Below, one piece after another: positions 8,716 to 17,048 of a DNA stretch of 64,000 nucleotides. The notes below the pieces were generated by a model. The model did not search any database and had not been told where the DNA came from. It saw nothing but the letters and a program-made list of their open reading frames with translations. Source of the stretch: Aquabacterium sp. (GTDB lineage Bacteria > Pseudomonadota > Gammaproteobacteria > Burkholderiales > Burkholderiaceae_C). The position numbers and the translations under genes are program-made. The stretch lies in contig JAURXM010000022.1 in the NCBI GenBank assembly GCA_030654395.1, positions 1 to 64,000 on the forward strand, given 5' to 3'. Position 1 is the stretch's first letter. Each line of letters opens with the position of its first letter.

Positions 8716-10557
8716 ATGATGAAATCCCGTTTAACCGCTCTGGCGCTGGCCTGCATGGCTTTGACCACATCTCATGCTCAAACCGCCGCACCAGGCTCGC
8801 TGGCATCCGCTGCCCAAATAGCGATTTCAAATAACCCAGACGTGACCGCACGCCTGAACGCCTTGCGTGCGTCAGTCAATGAAGTGGATGTGGCTCGCGG
8901 TGGTTATAAGCCACGTATTGACCTGAGCGCCAGTGTGGGCCGCGATCGCGACCGCATCACCAGCCGCAACCCTTCATCCGAAGGTCTGAGTCGCAGTGGC
9001 TTAGCCTTGAGTGCCAACCAAATGCTGTGGGATGGCCAAGCCACACAAAAAGAAGTTGAGCGCTTGGGCCACGCCCATGCCACCCGCTACTTTGAGTTTT
9101 TATCAGCCACTGAAGACACCGCACTGGAGGCCGCACGCGCCTACATCGACGTTCAGCGCTATCGCAAGCTCGTGTCGCTGGCTGAAGACAATTACGTGCA
9201 GCACCGTTACGCCTTCGATCAACTGCAATCCAAATTCAAAGCCGGCGTAGGGCGTGGTGTGGACTCCGAACAGGCCAATGCACGACTGGCACTGGCAGAC
9301 TCCAACCTGACCACCGAAGTGGCCAATCTGCACGATGTCAGTGCCCGGTATCTGCGCATCGTAGGCGAAGCGCCAATGCCTAAGCAGCCGGCCGCCACAG
9401 GACTGGAAAAAGGTATTTTGGCCGCTAATTCAGATACGGTGAACCAGGCCTTGGCCAAGAACGCCAGCATCAGCGCCGCGGTTGAAAACCTGCGCGCCGC
9501 ACAGAGCCAATCCACCGGCAAAGAAAGCGCGTACCAGCCCAAAGTCGAGGCCCGTATCCGCAGTGGCGTGGGCAAGAATTTTGACGGCGTGCGCGACCAA
9601 AAAAGCGACACCGCCGCCGAATTGCTGCTGAACTGGAACCTGTACAACGGTGGGTCCGACCAAGCACGTGTGCGCCAGTACGCCGACCTGATCAACCAAG
9701 CCGCTGACATGCGCGACAAGGCTTGCCGTGATGTGCGTCAAACGGCTGCCATTGCCCACAACGACATCCACAAGCTCAAAGATCAAATGGCCGCACTGGA
9801 CCGCAACGTGTTGGCCATTGAAAAAGCCCGCGACGCCTACCGCCAACAATTTGACATCGGCCAGCGCAGCTTGCTCGACTTGTTGAACGCTGAAAACGAG
9901 CTGTACACAGCCAAGCGCTCATACAGCAATGCCGAAGCCGACTTGCAGCTGGCCTATGCGCGCACGCAAGCTGCCAAGCACACGCTGGTCGCCACACTAG
10001 GCATCACACGCACGGAAGAAGGCACGGCAGACTTGGTCAAAGACTGGCAAGCCGCCAGTGACGCCGCACAACGTTGCCCGGTCACCTCTGTCGAATCTGC
10101 ATCAGCCAGCCACGAAGAGCTTGATGCCCGCGCCCGCAAGCTGTCGGGTCCCGCTATTGCCACACCAGTTGCAGCCGTCGCCCCTGTGACTGCCAAGGCA
10201 GAAGCTCCTGCGGCCAACAGCGCTGCAGCAGTGACCGTGACATCGCGCCTGCGCAACTGGGCCGAGGCTTGGATGTCCAAGGACATCAACAACTACTTCA
10301 CCTACTACGCCAAGGATTTTGCGCCCGTGCGCTCGACCTCAGCCAAGTGGATCAAAGAGCGCAGCCGACTGGTCACCAAACCGGGCGTCATTGGTGTCAC
10401 TTTAGACAACATCAAGACCGTACCCCAAGGTGATGCCGTTGTGACCAGCTTTGACCAGACCTACACATCGGCCAACTTCAAAGACAAATCCCAAAAGGTA
10501 TTGACTTGGAAGCAGCTCGACGGGCAATGGGTCATCGTCAAGGAAAGCAATCGCTGA
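8716..10557 (+). CDS. TolC-family type I secretion outer-membrane channel with C-terminal NTF2-like domain (LapE-like)
   Basis: Outer-membrane efflux protein of 613 residues. A signal peptide (MMKSRLTALALACMALTTSHAQ) is followed by the two TolC repeats, recognisable by QMLWDGQATQKEV, FDIGQRSLLDLLNAENELY and the long helical segments between. The last 108 residues (about 506-613) are a separate NTF2-like domain of the Cds6/SnoaL kind, with motifs RLRNWAEAWMSKDINNYF and WKQLDGQWVIVKE, joined by an Ala/Pro-rich linker. The start ATG at 8716 has AAGGCGA upstream; a second ATG follows at once. It diverges from lapG-lapD, which suggests it is the export channel for the adhesin; no ABC transporter or adaptor gene is present here. 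Confidence 0.87.
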   Translation: MMKSRLTALALACMALTTSHAQTAAPGSLASAAQIAISNNPDVTARLNALRASVNEVDVARGGYKPRIDLSASVGRDRDRITSRNPSSEGLSRSGLALSANQMLWDGQATQKEVERLGHAHATRYFEFLSATEDTALEAARAYIDVQRYRKLVSLAEDNYVQHRYAFDQLQSKFKAGVGRGVDSEQANARLALADSNLTTEVANLHDVSARYLRIVGEAPMPKQPAATGLEKGILAANSDTVNQALAKNASISAAVENLRAAQSQSTGKESAYQPKVEARIRSGVGKNFDGVRDQKSDTAAELLLNWNLYNGGSDQARVRQYADLINQAADMRDKACRDVRQTAAIAHNDIHKLKDQMAALDRNVLAIEKARDAYRQQFDIGQRSLLDLLNAENELYTAKRSYSNAEADLQLAYARTQAAKHTLVATLGITRTEEGTADLVKDWQAASDAAQRCPVTSVESASASHEELDARARKLSGPAIATPVAAVAPVTAKAEAPAANSAAAVTVTSRLRNWAEAWMSKDINNYFTYYAKDFAPVRSTSAKWIKERSRLVTKPGVIGVTLDNIKTVPQGDAVVTSFDQTYTSANFKDKSQKVLTWKQLDGQWVIVKESNR

Positions 10558-10614
10558 AGCAGCCCATGCCGATCGCGTGAACTGCGTCACAAAACTGCCT
10601 CATTTCTAGGCAAA

Positions 10615-10637
10615 CCACCCCCTCGCCTAGGGGGTGG
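10615..10637. terminator. GC-rich hairpin between convergent genes
   Basis: A perfect 9-bp inverted repeat CCACCCCCT/AGGGGGTGG with a 5-base loop lies between the convergent TolC-like and DHH genes. No T tract follows on either strand, so Rho-independent termination is possible but not clear. Confidence 0.35.
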
Positions 10638-10658
10638 GGTACTTCCCACTGATTTGCC

Positions 10659-10690
10659 AACAAGGTTATCCACAGGTTCGGGGGATAACT
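10659..10690. repeat. 32-bp dispersed repeat with perfect DnaA box, copy 1
   Basis: This intergenic 32-mer matches the copy at 38221-38252 at 29 of 32 positions. It holds the DnaA-box consensus TTATCCACA at 10666-10674 and forms an inverted repeat, GTTATCC with GGATAAC. Its last base touches the stop codon of the DHH gene. Function unknown. Confidence 0.7.
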
Positions 10691-11631
10691 CAGGGTCCCG
10701 TTGGTGCGACGTCTGACCAAAAGACGCCAGTCAGCAACTCTGGCAGTCGCTCGGGCCCCATGCGAAAGCCGCACGCCTGAGGATGCCCGCCTCCGCCCAT
10801 GGACTCAGCCAAGGGGATGGCATTGAAGGTTTGCACCCCACGCAAGCCCACTTTGACCGTACCATCCTTGGATACGCTCCACAGCAAGGCGAAGCTGCCA
10901 CATTCGGTCGACAACATGTTGCCGACCTCGCTGGTGAAGGCGCCAGGGCAATTGACCATGACCCCCGCCTGACCATTGAAGGTCACTGGTGTGGCGCCCC
11001 GTGCGATGTCTTCGCACAGGTTGATGAACTTCTCGTTCATGGCCGTGCCACGCTGGCGAAAGGCCTCTGACTGCTCAGGCGTGAACGCGCAGACTTCGGC
11101 CCAGCGTGGGAACTCGTTGGGCTCCAGATCCAAGGCAGACAAGAAGGCCGCGCTCTCAGGAATGGCCCAGGTCCACAAATCACGGTCTTGCACGTAGCGA
11201 ATCAAATCGGGCACAGTGGCATCGGGGAAGAAGAACTTCCAAGCCAGCATGGCGCCAGACTGCGTCATATCAAAATGAACCGCGCCGCAACGGCATTTGA
11301 ACTGCCCGAGCTTGTCTGCTGCGCTTTTATGGTGATCCAGCATCACCAATTTGGCGGCTTCGGCGTCTATACCCTGCATCAAGGCCTCATCAAATGAGAA
11401 ATCCAAGATGTAAACCGCCCGACCAGTTAGCGGAGGCAGATCCGATATAGCGGTGATTTTGCCGTGGCTGACGCCGAGGTATTCACCTTGCCCGTCAAAG
11501 TACAACCACGCGGCCAAAGCAGCGGCAAAACCGTCGGGGCACTTGCCGTGGTAAATCACCAGCGGGTTGGGGTCGTTTTTAGCCGGTTGGACAGTCAAAC
11601 CGGGGAGAGAGGTAAATAAGCCAGTGGTCAC
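10690..11631 (-). CDS. DHH/DHHA1-family phosphoesterase
   Basis: 313-residue cytosolic protein of the DHH phosphoesterase superfamily. Motifs appear in order: YHGKCPDGFAAA (metal-binding Asp) near the N-terminus, DFSF, LDHHKSA (the DHH signature) and, near the C-terminus, GGGGHPQACGF typical of DHHA1. Family members hydrolyse phosphodiester bonds in short oligonucleotides or cyclic dinucleotides, or phosphoanhydrides, using Mn2+. The substrate cannot be told from sequence alone. It stands alone, convergent with the LapE-like gene, with no obvious operon partner. Confidence 0.8.
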   Translation of the reverse strand: MTTGLFTSLPGLTVQPAKNDPNPLVIYHGKCPDGFAAALAAWLYFDGQGEYLGVSHGKITAISDLPPLTGRAVYILDFSFDEALMQGIDAEAAKLVMLDHHKSAADKLGQFKCRCGAVHFDMTQSGAMLAWKFFFPDATVPDLIRYVQDRDLWTWAIPESAAFLSALDLEPNEFPRWAEVCAFTPEQSEAFRQRGTAMNEKFINLCEDIARGATPVTFNGQAGVMVNCPGAFTSEVGNMLSTECGSFALLWSVSKDGTVKVGLRGVQTFNAIPLAESMGGGGHPQACGFRMGPERLPELLTGVFWSDVAPTGP

Positions 11632-11720
11632 AGCAATGAGGGCCCATGCAACAGGGCAGCAAGCATCAAAGTGCCTATATTAGTGCCGCCCGTGAATCAG
11701 ATGTGCAGATATTGACGATC

Positions 11721-12743
11721 CTAGCGCACGTTGTCACGGCAAGCGCTGGGGCTGCAGCCGTAGACCCGTTTGAACGCGCGTGAGAAATTCGTCACCTCGC
11801 TGTAGCCAACACGCCGCGCGATATCCACAACAGGTAGCGATGTGGTCAGCAACAAAGTCTCGGCGAACGACATGCGGACCTTGGTGATGACACCAGCCAC
11901 TGTGGTGCCTTCCTCCTGAAGCCGTCGATTCAAGGTACGCCGTGACAAGCCCATGCGCTCTGCCACGACATCACCATGCAGATCCTTGCCCGCATCCATC
12001 AAATCACGAATGACCCGTATGGTCTGCTGGCTACAGGGGTGCGCCTGCAGATCCTGATTGAGCAGTTGATCTAGTGTTCGCGTGACCTCAACCTGCATCA
12101 CGCGGCTTTTGGTGGACACCTTGATGGCCATCAGGCGCTTGGGGAAGACAACCTTGTCCACCAAGGCACCGTAATGCACCTTGCAGTTCATGGTGCTGGG
12201 CAATGCCACGCCCTTCGGCCCCTGTCGATGCCGAAAATATAGCTCGACCCCGTCTAGCGGCTCGGCAAGGAAGAGTTCGTACTTGCTGAACATGCCCAAC
12301 ACGATCTCAGTCAACAGGTCATCGACCTCACCAAAGTCCGACAGCCGCGCCACCACAATGTGGACCTCGTCTTTGATGGCCTCTTTGCGCATGAAATAGG
12401 CAGGAAACAAAGCGGTACCGTAGCGCTCAACGGCCGTGAGCGCCTCGTCCAAGGTCGCGCAAGCCATGAGCAACAAACCCAGCGGCCCCGTGATGGTCAG
12501 CGGGACGTGCTCAAGATACTGGGCAGACAATGATTGCCCTGGCCAGCAATAAGGCAGCGCGGCCACCAAGGCACGCTGGTACTGTTCACCATCAATGGTT
12601 TGATGCGGGTCGTGCAACTGCGCATCAGTCAGATGCAGCGCGTCCAGCAGCACAGACTGTGGCGCGCCACGCTCATTCAGCAGACCCGCCATGACCTCCA
12701 TATACCGTACGGAGAAGGTCAGGTCTTTGAGCGCAATGCTCAT
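11721..12743 (-). CDS. AraC-family transcriptional regulator
   Basis: 340 residues. The N-terminal two thirds match the arabinose-binding-like domain seen in OruR/ArgR-type AraC regulators. The last 100 residues carry the double helix-turn-helix, with MGLSRRTLNRRLQEEGTTV and DIARRVGYSEVTNFSRAFKR, the second being the conserved AraC signature. Its ATG overlaps the stop of the desaturase gene by four bases (ATGA), so the two are translationally coupled and it may control that gene or respond to its product. Confidence 0.88.
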   Translation of the reverse strand: MSIALKDLTFSVRYMEVMAGLLNERGAPQSVLLDALHLTDAQLHDPHQTIDGEQYQRALVAALPYCWPGQSLSAQYLEHVPLTITGPLGLLLMACATLDEALTAVERYGTALFPAYFMRKEAIKDEVHIVVARLSDFGEVDDLLTEIVLGMFSKYELFLAEPLDGVELYFRHRQGPKGVALPSTMNCKVHYGALVDKVVFPKRLMAIKVSTKSRVMQVEVTRTLDQLLNQDLQAHPCSQQTIRVIRDLMDAGKDLHGDVVAERMGLSRRTLNRRLQEEGTTVAGVITKVRMSFAETLLLTTSLPVVDIARRVGYSEVTNFSRAFKRVYGCSPSACRDNVR

Positions 12744-13657
12744 GCATGCTTACCGGCTAAACCACGCTTTACAAGATAGTCGTCGGTGCTCATTTCATTG
12801 AAGCCGGGGGTCACGATCAGCGGCCCCTTAGACAGATGGAAGCGCTCACGGGCACGCCACACCTTGATGTACCGATAGAACGGCACCAAAGGGTAGAGAT
12901 GGTGCACCAGGTGGTAGTTCTGAGACATCAACAGGGGCGTCAACAACCACTCCCAACCTGAGCGGACGCTGGTGGCGATGTACTTGTTCTCGGCGTCGGT
13001 GGCCTTGTAAGGCGAATGCGGCCAGTAATCAAAGGCCAAGGCCAGAAAGAAAATGGCGAGGCGACCGGGCAACACCCAAAACAGCAACACCTCTGTGCCC
13101 CAACCGCTGCTGATCAGCCATGTCAACACAGCGATGCCACCGATGGCAGCAAACAAGGAGTCGAGGATCTCTGCCTTAGGGCGGCTAGACAAACGGGGCA
13201 CATACCAAACGATGTAGTGCAAGTCCATCAAGGCGCATCGCAAAGGCAGCAACAACTTGCTGCCGTTACCGACCCAGTAGTCAGGGTCATCCTGCTCATT
13301 CGAGAAGCGGTGATGCTGCATGTGGATGAAGCGAAACGCCTTGAAAATCGGCAGAGGCAGCAGCGTCAATGTAGCCACACGGCCCATTCCGTCGTTGAGC
13401 CAGCGATACAAACTCAAAGAGTTATGCGAGGCATCGTGTCCCACGGTGAACATCCAGTAAGCGCAGACGGCATTGATCGCAATCGACACGCCCACCGGCC
13501 AGAGCCCCTTGACGCCCATGACCACGCTGCTGACGTACAAGGTCAGCGCCACCAAGAACAAAGCGACCGTAGGCCACGCTATTTGAGGCCGCTGCGTCAG
13601 CGCCTTGAATGCAGCAGGATCGTCTTGAAGGGCTTCAGGCCAGGTGATATGGGTCAT
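12740..13657 (-). CDS. membrane fatty acid desaturase
   Basis: Integral-membrane di-iron desaturase of 305 residues. The three histidine boxes are visible: HDASH, HMQHH and HLVHH, with hydrophobic segments before the first box and between the second and third. The family introduces double bonds into fatty acyl chains or hydroxylates related lipids (beta-carotene hydroxylase-like members have the same layout), so the substrate is not certain. The start is the ATG preceded by AAGGA at a good distance. It is first in a two-gene unit with the AraC regulator and has a 22-bp palindrome about 140 bases upstream. Confidence 0.85.
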   Translation of the reverse strand: MTHITWPEALQDDPAAFKALTQRPQIAWPTVALFLVALTLYVSSVVMGVKGLWPVGVSIAINAVCAYWMFTVGHDASHNSLSLYRWLNDGMGRVATLTLLPLPIFKAFRFIHMQHHRFSNEQDDPDYWVGNGSKLLLPLRCALMDLHYIVWYVPRLSSRPKAEILDSLFAAIGGIAVLTWLISSGWGTEVLLFWVLPGRLAIFFLALAFDYWPHSPYKATDAENKYIATSVRSGWEWLLTPLLMSQNYHLVHHLYPLVPFYRYIKVWRARERFHLSKGPLIVTPGFNEMSTDDYLVKRGLAGKHA

Positions 13658-13798
13658 GCGTATCCTTGCGCCGCAATGGGTCGGAGTGATTGCTTGGCTT
13701 GATTTAATCAGGATTCGACCTTGGCAGGCAGCCACATGTGATCACTTCTCGCCAAATCAGCTCGCTTCGTCCAATCTGACCACCGAAGGGCGAGAACT

Positions 13799-13820
13799 TG
13801 GATATGGATGCCCATATCCA
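13799..13820. promoter_or_regulatory. 22-bp palindrome upstream of the desaturase gene
   Basis: Perfect inverted repeat TGGATATGG/CCATATCCA with a 4-base centre. It sits between the tRNA terminator and the desaturase start, about 140 bases from the latter. It could be an operator or simply a hairpin; no T tract follows. Confidence 0.4.
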
Positions 13821-13834
13821 TTCACCAACAAAAA

Positions 13835-13857
13835 AGCCCAACCTTGTGAGTTGGGCT
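13835..13857 (-). terminator. Rho-independent terminator after the CAU tRNA
   Basis: Stem AGCCCAAC/GTTGGGCT with a 7-base loop, followed on the minus strand by a run of T (the A run at 13829-13835). It lies about 20 bases past the tRNA 3' end and would stop the hydrolase-LysR-tRNA transcript. Confidence 0.8.
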
Positions 13858-13878
13858 GAGTGTTTGCTTTGATATGAA

Positions 13879-13955
13879 TGGTAGGCCGTCGCGGACTTGA
13901 ACCGCGGACCAAAGGATTATGAGTCCTCTGCTCTAACCAACTGAGCTAACGGCCC
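13879..13955 (-). tRNA. tRNA with anticodon CAT (probably tRNA-Ile2, possibly elongator Met)
   Basis: 77 bases including an encoded CCA. The cloverleaf folds well: acceptor GGGCCGT/ACGGCCT (first pair G-T), D arm GCTC/GAGC, anticodon loop CTCATAA, and T arm CGCGG-TTCAAGT-CCGCG. The variable region TTGGTC and the T-loop TTCAAGT resemble Ile2, whose C34 is modified to lysidine by TilS so that it reads AUA. Elongator Met cannot be excluded by eye. The stop codon of the upstream LysR gene lies in its anticodon loop. Confidence 0.93.
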
Positions 13956-14828
13956 CCCGGATAGCAAGTCTGTGATTGTAGTGGCATCCAGCGCCCGCGC
14001 CCACGGCTCGCAAACACGCAACACATCGGCCAGCGTGCCTTGGGGGCTGGTTGCACAGGCCAAACCCACCAGCCTGCGTGCAGCCTGCAACTCGGGCACG
14101 TCGCGGCGCACAAGCAAGTCGTCATGCCTGTCCAGAGGATGCAGGGGTGCAATCGTGACGCCCACGCCCGCCGCAACCAATCCAAGGGCCCATTCTTGGC
14201 TGTCAACCTTGGCGCGCACATCGGGCACCACTTGGAACTGGCTCAAGCCAGCGCGCCAGTAGCTGGCCAGCTCGCACTGGGTGCGCTCAATGAAGGCCAC
14301 GCCATGCAAATCACTCAGGCTGACTGTTTCTTTAACAGCCAAAGGGTGATCACGGGGCACCAGCAAGGCGTATTGTTCTTCCCAGAGCGGCAAAAAATGA
14401 CGCCCCTCACCCGCGCAACTTTGTGCTGTCAACTCTGCGTCCACCGCCTCGTTGGTGTCAGATACGGACACCTCCAGATGAATCAACTCATGGCGCAGGT
14501 AGCGCAGCAACCTCTGCACATGCGCCACGCTCACCGTGGGGTGTATGCACAAGCTCAGCCGTGGGTGCGAGGCCTTGTCCTGAAACGTCTCGACAATCGC
14601 CTCGGCATCAGCCAACAGTTTGCCGCCCAACCTGAACAACCGCACCGCAGCCGCCGTGGGCACCATGCCGCGCTGTTGACGGGTGAACAGCCGGGTTGCC
14701 AGCTCTTCTTCCAACTGCGCAACCGCGTTTGAGATCACGGGCTGGGTGACATGGCACAGCCTTGCCGCCGCCACGGTGGACCCAGCCTCGTAGGCCGCAC
14801 AAAAGTACCGCAAGTTGCGCAGATTCAT
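13917..14828 (-). CDS. LysR-family transcriptional regulator ending inside a tRNA gene
   Basis: 303 residues, typical LysR length. The winged helix-turn-helix is at the N-terminus (LRNLRYFCAAYEAGSTVAAA, then LCHVTQPVISNAVAQLEEEL) and the LysR substrate-binding domain follows. The ATG starts 6 bases after the stop of the upstream hydrolase, so the two genes share a transcript, and the hydrolase is a possible target. The C-terminal tail GPLAQLVRAEDS is translated from the 5' half of the tRNA gene, and the stop TAA is in the anticodon loop; the CDS and tRNA overlap by 39 bases on one strand. Confidence 0.85.
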   Translation of the reverse strand: MNLRNLRYFCAAYEAGSTVAAARLCHVTQPVISNAVAQLEEELATRLFTRQQRGMVPTAAAVRLFRLGGKLLADAEAIVETFQDKASHPRLSLCIHPTVSVAHVQRLLRYLRHELIHLEVSVSDTNEAVDAELTAQSCAGEGRHFLPLWEEQYALLVPRDHPLAVKETVSLSDLHGVAFIERTQCELASYWRAGLSQFQVVPDVRAKVDSQEWALGLVAAGVGVTIAPLHPLDRHDDLLVRRDVPELQAARRLVGLACATSPQGTLADVLRVCEPWARALDATTITDLLSGGPLAQLVRAEDS

Positions 14829-14834
14829 ATGGGA

Positions 14835-15821
14835 TCAGCCTTGAAACTGCGGGAACTGAGGCAGCGTCTTTTGCACGTTCTCATCATGCGCGGGCACCAC
14901 TTTTAAGGTGGGGTAGCGTTGCATGATTTGGTGGATGTGGACGATGCTCGATTGGTTGGCCGCCTCGTCGTGATCCAAGTGCACGACATGCCGCAATAAC
15001 CACGACCGGTCGGCCGGCTTTTGCAAGCCTTCAATCGTCCAGGTTACGTCACCCGTGAAAAAATAGCGTTGCCCTGAAGGCAGGTTGAGGAACATCCCGA
15101 CCTGCCCTGCCGTATGCCCACCTAGCGACACCAGCACCGCAGACCCATCGCCGAACATGTCCAAACTGGCTGGATAACCCATGTACGGGCCATGCGTCAG
15201 ACGCAGGTCGTGCCAGCGCTGCACCCCAGCGAACTGGCTCGGCAAAAAACCAGGTGCGGTGCCATGTTGCGCATGTTCGCGCTCCTCTGTGCTGGCCCAG
15301 ACCTCCGCTTGCGGGAAGTCCGCCAAGCCGCTGACGTGATCCCAGTGCATGTGTGATGGCACGATCATGCGCACGGTGTCGAGCGGCCAACCAGCCTTGT
15401 CCATTTGATCTGCAGCCGGTGTCGCAGGCCGGTACGCAAACAGCTGCTGGTTGATCCATGAGTTGGCCGCAAATTGCTCACCCACCCGTCTACCCAAACC
15501 GGTATCGAACAAAAACGTCGCTTGTGGGTGCTTGACCAGTACGGCTGTGTGTGCGGGGTGGCGGTATCGCAACCAGCTGCCACCGCCCACGATCAAGGCT
15601 TCAAAAGTGCCGTTGGATTCAGACGTCTTCAGAGTTGAAAAAGACAGCCCTTGTGGCGGATGCGCTGGCGGCAGTTCTGCCCCAAGTGCCGCCCCCAGTG
15701 CCATCTCGGCAGGCTTGACTGGCAAAGGCGAATCAAGCGAGCTGATCCCAGCCGCAAGCGCCACGGCCACCACAGACAAGGTGGCGGCAATCGCCAAGCC
15801 ACGTTTCTTCCAATTGTTCAT
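14835..15821 (-). CDS. metallo-beta-lactamase-fold hydrolase, membrane-anchored or exported
   Basis: 328 residues with an N-terminal signal or anchor segment (MNNWKKRGLAIAATLSVVAVAL minus its last residues), so it probably acts outside the cytoplasm. The zinc-binding signature SHMHWDHVSG (HxHxDH) is followed by GGHTAGQVG, the bridging Asp in FFTGDVTW, and the final His in VVPAHDE. This is the layout of the AHL-lactonase/glyoxalase II-like branch; the true substrate is unknown. The start ATG is preceded by AGGTG. It is first gene of a unit with the LysR regulator and the CAU tRNA, and an AT-rich palindrome lies 77 bases upstream. Confidence 0.82.
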   Translation of the reverse strand: MNNWKKRGLAIAATLSVVAVALAAGISSLDSPLPVKPAEMALGAALGAELPPAHPPQGLSFSTLKTSESNGTFEALIVGGGSWLRYRHPAHTAVLVKHPQATFLFDTGLGRRVGEQFAANSWINQQLFAYRPATPAADQMDKAGWPLDTVRMIVPSHMHWDHVSGLADFPQAEVWASTEEREHAQHGTAPGFLPSQFAGVQRWHDLRLTHGPYMGYPASLDMFGDGSAVLVSLGGHTAGQVGMFLNLPSGQRYFFTGDVTWTIEGLQKPADRSWLLRHVVHLDHDEAANQSSIVHIHQIMQRYPTLKVVPAHDENVQKTLPQFPQFQG

Positions 15822-15897
15822 TTTTGCACCTGATCGTTCATGAGATGCCTCAGCGTACGCAAGGCATATCAATAGTGCAAATTGTATTTTATTGACT

Positions 15898-15916
15898 TAA
15901 GAATAATTTATTCTTA
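15898..15916. promoter_or_regulatory. 19-bp AT-rich palindrome upstream of the hydrolase gene
   Basis: Perfect inverted repeat TAAGAATAA-T-TTATTCTTA in the strikingly AT-rich gap between hrcA and the hydrolase gene. Its position suits an operator controlling the hydrolase-LysR unit. The lack of G and C argues against a terminator for hrcA. Confidence 0.5.
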
Positions 15917-15935
15917 TAGCAACAGCACCCGTGCG

Positions 15936-16955
15936 TCACTTTTGACTCAGCGCGTTGGTCACCAAGCGTGAGGTGATGTCGACGATCTCAATCATGCGGT
16001 CATAGGCCATGCGCGTAGGGCCGATCACGCCCAGCGTGCCAACCACTTTGCCGTCGATTTCATAGGGCGCAGACACCACAGACAGCTCTTCAAAGGGTAC
16101 GGTTTGGCTTTCGCCACCAATATAGATGCGCACACCTTCAGCCCGGCTTGAGCCATCCAGCAGCCGCATCAACTGCGTTTTCTGCTCGAACATGTCGAAC
16201 ATCCTGCGCAGCGAGCCCATGTCGTTTGAGAAGTCCTGCACCGCCAGCAAGTTGCGTTCGCCGGACAACACCAACTGATCGCTGCGCTCGGCCATGGTGT
16301 CGCCACTGGCTTGCACGGCCACTTGCATCAGCGTCGCAATCTCGCTGCGCAACTGATCCACCTCGTTTTTGAGGCGCTCTCGCATCTCTTCAATGCTCAA
16401 ACCCGAATAGTGCGCGTTGAGGATGTTGCTGGCCTCGATCAACTGGTTCTGCTGGAAATCCTGCTGCGTGAAGATCACCCGGTTTTGCACATCCCCGTCC
16501 GGCGACACCAAGATCACCAGCACCCGCTTGTCACCCAGCCTCAAAAACTCCACATGATGGAACACCGAGGCTTTGCGCGGTGAGGTCACCACCCCCACAA
16601 ACTGCGACAAGCTGGACAGCATGTGCGCCGCGCTGGCAATCACCCGCTGCGGTTGATCCGGCTGGAGTTGATCACGCGTCTCGGCGCGCAACTCCTCCAG
16701 ATTCAAGGGCCGCGCGGTCAACATCGTGTCCACAAACAAACGATAGCCACGCGGCGTGGGCACACGACCAGACGAGGTATGGGGGCTCACGATCAGCCCC
16801 AGCTCTTCGAGGTCGGCCATCACGTTGCGGATCGTGGCGGCGGACAAATCCAGCCCCGACGCGCGTGACAAGGTCCGAGAGCCGACAGGTTGACCATCGG
16901 CGATATAGCGCTCGACCAGCGCTTTCAACAAAATCTTGGCACGATCATCCAGCAT
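15936..16955 (-). CDS. hrcA: heat-inducible transcription repressor HrcA
   Basis: 339 residues, the usual length. It opens with the HrcA winged-helix segment ([58 protein letters not shown]). The C-terminal regulatory domain ends with [13 protein letters not shown]. HrcA binds the CIRCE inverted repeat to repress groESL and dnaK-type heat-shock genes, with folding helped by GroEL. No CIRCE element was found in this window, so its targets lie elsewhere. It is divergent from nadK, a common arrangement in this bacterial group. Confidence 0.97.
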   Translation of the reverse strand: MLDDRAKILLKALVERYIADGQPVGSRTLSRASGLDLSAATIRNVMADLEELGLIVSPHTSSGRVPTPRGYRLFVDTMLTARPLNLEELRAETRDQLQPDQPQRVIASAAHMLSSLSQFVGVVTSPRKASVFHHVEFLRLGDKRVLVILVSPDGDVQNRVIFTQQDFQQNQLIEASNILNAHYSGLSIEEMRERLKNEVDQLRSEIATLMQVAVQASGDTMAERSDQLVLSGERNLLAVQDFSNDMGSLRRMFDMFEQKTQLMRLLDGSSRAEGVRIYIGGESQTVPFEELSVVSAPYEIDGKVVGTLGVIGPTRMAYDRMIEIVDITSRLVTNALSQK

Positions 16956-17013
16956 GTGGTGTGCATTCTAAGTTGTCTGCCAAAAGGCCACATCCCCCTG
17001 CTTGAACACCTCC

Positions 17014-17041
17014 TTGATTTACACCCCCCGTGTGGTGTAAT
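17014..17041 (+). promoter_or_regulatory. candidate nadK promoter overlapping a TTACACC/GGTGTAA inverted repeat
   Basis: TTGATT (17014-17019) and TGTAAT (17036-17041) are 16 bases apart, resembling a -35/-10 pair. An inverted repeat TTACACC/GGTGTAA (17019-17040) spans most of it. The -10 would place transcription start at or next to the nadK ATG (17049). The match is moderate. Confidence 0.35.
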
Positions 17042-17048
17042 TCCCCGC

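Noticed and set aside
13658..13955. Genomic island attachment at the CAU tRNA
   Set aside because: No integrase gene is nearby and no direct repeat of the tRNA 3' end was seen downstream.
15936..17048. CIRCE element near hrcA
   Set aside because: The TTAGCACTC-N9-GAGTGCTAA pattern is absent; the TTACACC/GGTGTAA repeat is different.
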